Shown here: piece after piece, positions 56,480 through 64,000 of the stretch
Numbering within the stretch: position 1 is the first letter of the stretch
Layout of the letters: the number at the start of each line of letters is the position of its first letter
Origin: Madurella fahalii
Taxonomy: Eukaryota; Ascomycota; Sordariomycetes; Sordariales
Direction of reading: 5' to 3'
DNA: 64,000 nt
NCBI GenBank assembly: GCA_029876055.1
Contig: CM056874.1
Coordinates: forward strand, 6,510,001 to 6,574,000
The notes under the pieces: generated by a model
Databases searched by the model: none
Told to the model about the DNA's origin: nothing
What the model saw: the letters and a program-made list of their open reading frames with translations, nothing else
Translations under genes and position numbers: made by a program

Positions 56480-59263
56480 ATGAACCTCTTCAACGAGGAT
56501 CCCAACAACGACGAGTGCGGGGATGAAGAGGTCAGACCAGGGGCGAGGGACACGCAGGTGCAACTGGTCATCTCCTTAGCCCTTGGCCTGTCGGCCTTTC
56601 TAGCTTTCTGCGTAGGTTTTGCCTTGCGCTTCCACAATCTCAACTCCGCTAACGTCGCGCAGACACTCCGGCCACGATGGAAATCGCTCTACGCCGCCCG
56701 AAAGCGACACTCGGACCCGGCCCTCGGCCTGCCTTCCCTCCCCGACTCCTTCTTCGGATGGATGCCCGCGCTCTACAAGATCACCGATGAGCAGGTTCTG
56801 TCCTCGGCCGGTCTCGACGCCTATGTCTTCCTGGCCTTCTTCAAGATGTCAATGAAACTGTTCGCCATCATGTTCGTGTTCGCTGCCGTCGTTCTCGCAC
56901 CAATCAACCGCCGCTTCGCCGACGAACACGCACCCGACGTCAACGCGACCCAGTCGTTCCCCTTCAATAACCAAGCGACGTATCATACCTATGAGCATCT
57001 GAGATTCCTCAACGACACCAACCCCCCGGACAGAGAACCCGACAACAGCTTCAACCGCAGCATGGGTTATCTCTGGTCGTATCTCGTCTTCACCTACTTG
57101 TTTACCGGCTTGACACTCTATTTCATGAACAGAGATACCTTGAAGGTGATTCGGGTGCGTCAGGACTATCTGGGGACCCAGTCTACCATTACCGACCGGA
57201 CGTTTCGACTCCAGCGCATCCCCAAGGACCTGAGGACCGAAGAAGCCATCAAGCAATTAGTGGAAAAGCTCGAGATTGGCAAGGTTGAGAGCGTCAGCCT
57301 CTGTCGCAACTGGAAGGAGCTCGATGATTTGATGGAACAGAGACAGAAGATACTCTCAAAGCTCGAAGAGACATGGAGTGTTTACCTTGCGGCGCACAAG
57401 CCGTTGGAGGCTACCGAGGGCCAACCAAATGGGGACAACGGAACACCAGATGCGGCGGATGAGGAAGCTGCCGAGAGCGACCGCCTCCTGAGAGGCGACC
57501 AAGCCGGAAGCGTAGAGAGACCACGCCCTCAGACGCGCTTCTGGTATGGCTTTCTCCGTTTGCAAAGCCGCAAAACGGACGCCATCGACTACTATACCGA
57601 AAAGCTCCGGCAGCTGGATGACAAAATCCTAGCCGCCAGGAAAAAGAACTACGAGCCTGCCGATCTCGCCTTCGTGACCATGGACTCCATTGCGGCTTGT
57701 CAGATGGCAATCCAAGCCCTCATCGACCCCCGCCCTGATCGCCTGCTCACAAGACCCGCCCCTGCACCATCCGACATTGTGTGGCGGAATACATATGCCC
57801 CCTGGCTCAACCGCCGGATCCGGTTCTGGGCCATAACCATCTTCGTTGCCGCCCTCTCCGTCATCTGGTTGGTCCCCGTCGCCTCTTTCGCCTCCCTCCT
57901 GAGCATATGCACCATCAACACCGTGTTGCCTTCTTTTGGCGACTGGCTCAAGCACCACGAGATCGCGCGAACGCTAGTGCAGACCGGTCTCCCCACGCTC
58001 GTCATCTCCCTCCTCAACCTCGCCGTCCCTTATCTCTATGACTACCTCTCCTACCGCCAGGGGTTCCTCTCCCAAGGCGACATCTTCCTCTCCAACATCA
58101 GCAAGAACTTCTTCTTTACCTTTTTCAACATTTTCCTCATCTTCACCGTCTTCGGCGCCGTCTCGTCCATCTTCGACGTCCTCCGCACCAGCCTCGAAGA
58201 CACGACCTACATCGCCTACACCCTAGCGCGCGAGATCGATCGCCTGTCCGTCTTCTACACCAACTTCATCATGCTCCAGGGCCTCGGCCTCTTCCCCTTC
58301 CGCCTCGTCGAGTTCGGCAGCATCGCCCTGTACCCGATCAACCGCATGGGCGCCAAGACGCCCCGCGACTTTGCCGAGCTCGTGCAGCCTCCCAAGTTCT
58401 ACTACGGATTCTACCTTCCTACCGCCCTGCTCGTCTTCATCCTCTGCCTCGTGTACAGCGCCCTGCCGGGCGGCTGGCTGGTCCTCGGACTGGGGCTGGC
58501 GTACTTCACACTCGGCTACTACACGTACAAGTACCAGCTGCTGTACGCTATGGACCAGCCGCAGCACGCGACGGGCGCGGCGTGGAGGATGATCTGCTAC
58601 AGGATCGTGCTGGGTCTCTCCGTGTTCCAGCTCACCATGTCCGGGTACCTGGCGCTGAAGAAGGCGTTTACCGTCGCGCTGCTGGTCGTGCCGCTGTTCA
58701 TCTGGACCCTGTGGTATGGTTGGCGCTTCAAGGGGCGGGTGGATCCGTTGACGAGATTCATCTCCCTGCGCAGTATCAAGAGGGCCGAGGCGGAGGATGA
58801 AGGAGGGGGAGAGGGTGGTAGTGGGGTGTTTGTGGAGGGGGATGCCGAGGGGGATATGGGGAGGGCGCAGAGAGAGCGGTTGAGGAGGGGGAGTACCGTG
58901 GATGAGGACCGCGAGAAGGGGTTGCGCTTTGTTAATCCGAACTTGGTTGTTCCGTAAGTCCTCTCCTCTCTTTTTCCATTGCCCTTTTTTTTTTCTTCCC
59001 AACTCTTTTCCTCACACTTCAAATAGCGGAAAGTTGCTAACTGGCGACAAAGTCTTGAACAACCGTGGATCTATCAAGATCCCCCGCCGGCCCAGGTCAG
59101 CTTCGAGGCAAACGATGGCGCCTCAACCCCAGGGTCTCATCAAAGCGGGAACAGTGGCGGGCCAGGATACGCAACGCCCCCGCGGAACGAGGGAAATTCC
59201 CGTGCCAGCAGCAACTCGTCGAGCGTATTAAGTTTGGGGGATACCCATATATGGCGGGAGTGA
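56480..59263 (+). CDS. CSC1/OSCA-TMEM63 (DUF221) calcium-permeable channel family protein
   Basis: Two exons, 56480-58953 and 59053-59263, give 894 residues. An N-terminal RSN1-type membrane region (TM near 28-50, 115-140, 190-215) precedes a cytosolic PHM7-like domain (about 235-425, TFRLQRIPKDLRTEEAIKQL, two linkers with acidic insert). The DUF221 core with about seven membrane segments follows (RIRFWAITIFVAALSVIWLV; FFFTFFNIFLIFTVFGAV; YGFYLPTALLVFILCLVYSA). OSCA/TMEM63 proteins are mechanically or osmotically gated cation channels at the plasma membrane or vacuole. The start at 56480 (ACAATGAAC) is chosen over an in-frame ATG at 56135. Exon 2 uses donor GTAAGT, branch GCTAAC and acceptor CAAAG; this frame ends LGDTHIWRE and is Ser/Gly/Pro-rich, whereas the acceptor TAG at 59033 would give an implausible Arg-rich tail. 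Confidence 0.9.
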
Positions 59264-60147
59264 GGGGTTGGTTGCTGGTGTGGCATCGCCTGGCTTGTTG
59301 CTTCGAGTTAATTGCATGGCGCAGGTGGCAGGTTAATATGGTATTTACACTAGCAATGGCATTTCGGATTCTCTTTTGGCAATAGGTAAAGTATGTGGCA
59401 GCAGGCTGCTTGATGGGCCGGGTTTCAGGCACGTCAAGGGCGTTGGGAATAATACCACCAAGTATGTTCGAATTTTCTTTGGGTGCTCTACAGAGGACAT
59501 GGTTGGACTTGTCATAGCAGACGCAATGGATGTATCATTCACTCATCTTGTTTTCCTAACTGCTAACAGTGTACCGTCGGTGTAAAAGGCTGAACAATGG
59601 ACAACGACTTGCAGGTAGTCGTCAACCCCTAGCCTGTCCTGGTCCTGGAACTGAGTCCGAATTCGCCCCATCCGCATGGTCTCTTGATCCTGAATTGGTG
59701 CCTATTCGTATACTAGTATAAAATGCAGTTTCTGCGAGCCCAGATTGGCCCGCAATTTCGATGCGCTTTCAGTGGTCCGGCTAATGAGAGGAGTTTATTT
59801 CTCTGCAGCCCCCTTACTTGATTTAAAAGACACGCAATAAGTGTTAGTGTCCTTATCACTACTCTATATCAATTGATTTCCATCAAGAATGCTAATTGGG
59901 ATGGACTCGCCAACCATGAATCTCATTTCTACTCACTCTCCTTACGCTGGCGTATCTGCTTTGATTATTGGGTTCTGATCCGGGAATTTCGGACTCGGAC
60001 TACTGTCGGAAGACACATGCTCACAAACAAAGTGTTGACTTGTGGAAAAGACTGAGATTTCATTGCGTCTTTCTCTCTGTGTAGTGTTCCCTACGCTAGC
60101 CTCCACCTCTCCTTTCGCCCCTCACAGTCCCCAAAACCTCCCTTCCT
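59264..60147. other. Intergenic between convergent genes
   Basis: About 880 bases; 3' regions of the CSC1-like gene (+) and the small secreted protein gene (-). Frames at 59376-59585 and 59873-60055 are without domain. Confidence 0.4.
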
Positions 60148-60452
60148 TTAGACGCACTGGCAGTTGAGGTTGCAGGTGAAGTCAGGGGCGTTGGGGCAGC
60201 TGATCTGCGGCGGGGTGAAGGTGTCGCAGAAGCAGCCGCGGGTCCTGATGCAGAAGTCGGTCAGGGCGCCGCACTGGGGCGTGGCCCGGGCGCCGACGTT
60301 GTTGGGGAGGGCAACGACGGTCTGGGCGGCAAGCGCGAGGACGGCGACGGCGATGTAGTTCTGATGGAACGGTTAGTGACTTGGAGCGCAGAAGGACGAA
60401 TGTTGTCATCGTGGACGGCCATGGCAACATCGAGGGCAAGGCTTACCTTCAT
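60148..60452 (-). CDS. Small secreted cysteine-rich protein, 72 residues, with a 6-base first exon
   Basis: Two exons, 60452-60447 (ATGAAG) and 60360-60148. The 86-base intron has donor GTAAGC, branch CACTAACC and acceptor ATCAG. The spliced protein starts MKNYIAVAVLALAAQTVVA, a textbook signal peptide with cleavage predicted after A19. The mature 53 residues have eight Cys: PQCGALTDFC, RGCFCD, ISC and FTCNLNCQCV, with a TAA stop. Eight Cys in a 50-residue secreted peptide suggests four disulphides, as in defensin-like or effector-like fungal peptides. No known family was recognised. No ATG of the second exon gives this protein alone, so the first exon is essential. The TATA box lies about 140 bases upstream. 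Confidence 0.82.
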
Positions 60453-63400
60453 CTTGTCTGGTGGGGTTGGTAGGAGGCGGAAGTGTCTTGAGGGTTGGGA
60501 TGGAGTGGTTTCTTGCGATGTGAGTCTAGAACTGGTGATCGGATGAAGAGAGATAAATCTTGCGAGCTGATGGGAGGCGTTCCCTTCTCTTTATACTCCA
60601 TCTCGGCCTCAGGCTCTCGACTTGTTTTGCTAGTCACACTCACGAGGAACCCGTCAACCCCATCCTCTTGCTCAGGCATCTAGATCCATTAGCTATGCGG
60701 CCGGGTTCGCACTAGGGTTGCTGCATGTCAAGGCATGACAGCATCCGTGCGAACCTCCGCCAGACCCGTACATAGAAGCAGGAATCCATCACAATGGCCC
60801 CTACCTTAGCTCGTTAGCGCGTGATTTGGGGACTGGGGTAGGCGGCAGAATTGGCATCTCAAGCTCAAAACGGCCGATTTTTATCGCAACTGAGAGAACA
60901 AGTGTTCAAGGTTTCACTTCCAGCTAGTATTTACTCAATGCTTAGTTCTCATGTGTTGAAGTATTTGCTGAGGTATCTATCCTGGCTGTTGCGCTGCGAT
61001 TATCCGCATTTCAGACCGGGGGGCCTGTGGTATGTACTGTACAAGGTTTCGAACGAACAAACAAACAAGGGTTGTATTGTACGAAATACTTATGAACACC
61101 GCTACTAGTTAGCGATACTACTAGGTTCGCGCTGGCGGTGGCAACCAGCTCACGTTTCTCTTTCCACTAGCCGCGCGTTGCAGCTATTGTATGGTTCGGT
61201 TTAGAGTCCACCTCCCTAGTGCCCGTGATCTGTGCCTTCCCCCCGCGTCCTTGGGAAGGATCCGAACCGCAGCCACCGCAACACAAGCGGTGAGCCTGAC
61301 GTACGGCGCAGCCAGCGCCATGCAACGCTGGCCCCGGCTGCACAAAAGCTTCTAAATTCCCCGGGTCGGCCTTCTCTTTCGAGGTCGGCATTCCAAAGGA
61401 CCGGGCTGGCGATCCTTTTCAAAGCGGAAGATTCGGGCATGGCGGAGGATTGGCGAGTAGCTAGCATACTAGCCCTGAACCCGAATGTTGTTGTAGCTGG
61501 TACGCTGCTACCTACTGCTGACCGTTTCAGCCAAAGAAGCACCAACGGTTTCAAGCAAGAGCCAGAGGGGGTAGAAGCGCCTTAAACAGAGCGGCAATGG
61601 GCGCCCGCGTAAAACACAAGGCTAAAATGTAGACTCAGCATTAGGTAGAAAGAATGCCTACCAGGGTTATCAGAAACCTCTCTCCGGCTTTTCCGGGAGA
61701 CGTGCACTGCCGGGAAAGAAGGCATTGGTTATCCCCTCTCTAATGGTAAGCCCTACTCACTGCTGCTTCCCACTTGACCGGATTGGCAATGTTCGCCTTG
61801 GAACTTGAATCCGCCCGACTCCGCCGCTGACGTCGTTTGCATGACCTTCACGTCCACGCATCTCTTGATGCATGACTTAAGACGGATAGTATTACGTCCT
61901 TAAAGAATCAGCGGTGGTGTCTCGCCGTGGATAAGGCTGAGTAATTGATCTCAGAGTTCGCTGACGGTATTGGGCCCGTTGGCCTGGGCACCACGATGAT
62001 CCTGACGTTTTGCCAGTCAGCTTACACTAGAAGAGTGCCTCGGAAGAGGTGCCATGGGTTTCTAACCGGAAACAACTTTTGGTTGGAGATATACGTCTTC
62101 CACGGTCATGCGGCGATCCTGTCATGATGTGCCTCCGATTGGTCGTCGAGCAGAGTCTAGACTCAGTAGGCAAGGGCCCGCTCGTGGACGTCTACGTCGC
62201 ATTGGGTTGTATGCAAGGAGCCTTTGATCCTCCTGAGTATGGGGCTAACTAAAAAGCTGGGAAGTCGGTTGCGGGGAAGACAGCCGTTTCGCTGGGGCTG
62301 GCTCGGGACCTCCTTATCGTGTGCTTGGGTGTGAATAAGTGATTGGCTATATGATATCTAGCTTGACTTCCGATAATCCTACCTGTTGGCGCCAACGTTC
62401 TACGGCAATCGGACAAAAGTGAGTCAAATAACAGCTTCCCAGAGGTGTTATCATGGCAATGCCTACCAATAACTTGGGTTTTTTATTGCACGTAGGAGAC
62501 TCTGTTTCTCGTGGGATTGCACTAGTTGATGTTTTTCGGGTATCCTTTTGCAGATCCTGTCCAGTTTCGTTTAGCGTTTGACGAAGAGAGCTCACAATAC
62601 CCTGTCGGTGTTGTTGATGATCATTGCTGCGACCCTACACTAGTGTATGTACGCAGTAGGTTCTGTCAGCATCGCGGCCGCGGGTAGTGACCTCCACAAT
62701 TCCCGTCACCTTGGTCCCGACACCCAATCACATAGGGCTTGCCGCCCACCAAAAGCCAGCCCCGGACTAGATATCCCGGACTGGCCAAGAGAAACGTCGG
62801 AAACTGTCTGATATGTCTCATTTTACATGGGTAGACGGCTGGCTGGGGTCAGAAGGATCAGGCCAAGCCGCTCTCCAGTCTCAACATCGACTCCCTCAAA
62901 CATGCGTAGCGGAGAGCAATCGGGCTAGAAGACCAAGCCCGAAACCATGCTTGGCTGAGTATCCCAAAAGCAAGGCTCCAAATCTCTCATTGTTACGACA
63001 TGCTGCTTCTCCTGGAAAGAGGCAGCGGCATTTTCTATTCAATCGCTCCGGCCCTTTTCTCTTCCTCCCACAACTCGGTGCCAGCCTGGCTGAAGAGTGA
63101 AGAACAACAGCAAGAAGCGCCGACACATACAGACCGTTATCATTCCAGTTCTGAGTCTAGTTCTAGACCCACTTGACCAGAGCGGAAGAGACTTCGACCA
63201 ACGCCGGCCTTGGCCAAAGTGGTTATGGAAGTAAGCAAACGTGGGCAAAAGAAGTCACATGTCCCTTGGCCGTTCCGAGGCGTGGGCATCCGGGTTCACA
63301 GGAGATAGGCATGCCTGAATGTCTCTCGCTTTCTCCATTCAACGCTATAATGAGCGCGAAAATAGCTCCTCAAAGCCTGGCTTCTCCACGGCGTACCATT

Positions 63401-63518
63401 TCGAGAGGCAACATTATGTCAGCTAATAGTATCCGGCTCTAGTGCCAGTGTTGCACATGTCAACTTGCGAAGCACCTAAGCCAACAATACCGACCCCTCC
63501 CAGTCACCTCTGTTGTGG
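60453..63518. other. Gene-poor stretch
   Basis: About 3 kb with only short unsupported frames (61232-61585, 62813-63100, 63173-63442). Contains TGTACTGTAC at 61033-61042. No RNA gene, tandem array or transposase was recognised. Confidence 0.4.
60590..60595 (-). promoter_or_regulatory. TATA box of the 72-residue secreted protein gene
   Basis: TATAAA on the minus strand (TATAAAGAG), about 138 bases upstream of the start codon at 60452. Confidence 0.45.
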
Positions 63519-63947
63519 TCACTCATCCTCGTCATCCTCGATACTACGTAAGAACTCCTGCGTCCCCGAGCGGCTCCGAGCGCTTGTTGTCGGTGTGGTA
63601 TGATTTCCCGGTTCATCGGGGCAGGCGTCGGCTTCCCGGCTTTTGCGGCTGTACCAATCCTTGAGCGGCTCGAAACGTTGAAGTGGCTGGATTGTCTCTC
63701 GCTGGATCTCACCGGTCTCGGCAACGTTCTCGTGCTGCCCATGGCCAACAACAGTGTCCACAATTGTGTCTTCGTGGTTCGAATCGTCGGTCGAGATAGA
63801 AACGGCCCGTTGTTGTTTTTGTTGCCATCCGGGAAGGTTTCCGGGCCAAGTTCTACCTGCCGGGGAAACCTCACCCTCTAGTTCCGGGACACCTTCGGTC
63901 ACTAACTCGGGAAGGTCCGCTGTGAAGTTGCTTGAAGTGTCCCCCAT
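63519..63947 (-). CDS. Possible acidic hypothetical protein, 142 residues
   Basis: The frame begins MGDTSSNFTADLPELVTEGV and ends FLRSIEDDEDE-stop. It is Glu/Asp/Ser/Thr-rich and hydrophilic, with one Trp-rich patch (RTWPGNLPGWQQKQQ), more protein-like than the other frames in this gene-poor end. No domain was recognised. It may be a whole small protein, the last exon of a gene extending past the window, or a fragment of a mobile-element gag-like region. The opposite-strand frame 63600-63881 is weaker. Confidence 0.4.
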   Translation of the reverse strand: MGDTSSNFTADLPELVTEGVPELEGEVSPAGRTWPGNLPGWQQKQQRAVSISTDDSNHEDTIVDTVVGHGQHENVAETGEIQRETIQPLQRFEPLKDWYSRKSREADACPDEPGNHTTPTTSARSRSGTQEFLRSIEDDEDE

Positions 63948-64000
63948 GTTCCTTGAGCCGCATGCTGCTATTCTAAGTTCCTTAATAATGGACCCGCGGT

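Noticed and set aside
58223..59002. 259-residue antisense frame over the CSC1-like gene
   Set aside because: Shadow; no domain.

Overview
This window is nuclear DNA of a filamentous ascomycete, most likely a Sordariomycete. The evidence is short GT-AG introns of about 50-130 bases with CTAAC-type branch points, GC-rich codon use with long antisense shadow frames, a HET-domain gene, a fungal tyrosinase, a cAMP-receptor-like GPCR, small secreted cysteine-rich proteins, and a tRNA-Lys with a short intron next to the anticodon. No centromere, telomere, rRNA, CRISPR or intact transposon was recognised.

Layout. 1-2009: 3' end of the proteasome adaptor ECM29. 2808-4525: UBA/UAS/UBX p97-adaptor type protein. 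6533-8875: germinal-centre (Ste20-like) kinase in four exons. 9865-10949 (-) and 11873-13001 (+): two divergent unrecognised genes. 13139-13229: intron-containing tRNA-Lys(CTT). 13392-15395 (-): intracellular GH13 alpha-glucan enzyme. 16240-17593: mitochondrial NAD-isocitrate dehydrogenase subunit 1. 18947-20773: HET-domain protein. 22201-23127 (-): intronless C39/BtrH-like protein. 24495-26869: tyrosinase. 27101-27996 (-): BUD23 rRNA methyltransferase. 28600-29378: SVP26/TEX261 cargo receptor. 29678-30541 (-): disordered protein. 32390-32764 (-): small secreted cysteine-rich protein. 34531-36420 (-): GPCR. 39081-41433 (-): FMO-like flavoprotein with a DUF6314-like tail. 44781-46581: MFS anion permease. 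49724-50051: 64-residue Cys-rich protein. 51137-52222: D-lactate dehydrogenase-like enzyme. 52700-55333 (-): dynamin-like GTPase. 56480-59263: CSC1/DUF221 channel-type protein. 60148-60452 (-): second small secreted cysteine-rich protein. 63519-63947 (-): uncertain acidic ORF.

The genes form no operon-like unit. Housekeeping genes (ECM29, UBX, kinase, IDH1, BUD23, SVP26, dynamin, CSC1) alternate with accessory ones (HET, C39-like, tyrosinase, FMO, secreted proteins). The 30.5-44.8 kb and 60.5-64 kb stretches are gene-poor. Exon models were rebuilt by hand from frame, splice signals and family motifs. Several coding exons are very small (6, 11, 23, 31 and 33 bases). Two introns appear to be GC-AG with the same donor, GAG|GCGAGT. 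The best candidates for something undescribed are the two small secreted proteins, the FMO-DUF6314 fusion, the C39/BtrH-like gene, and the 64-residue Cys-rich protein.
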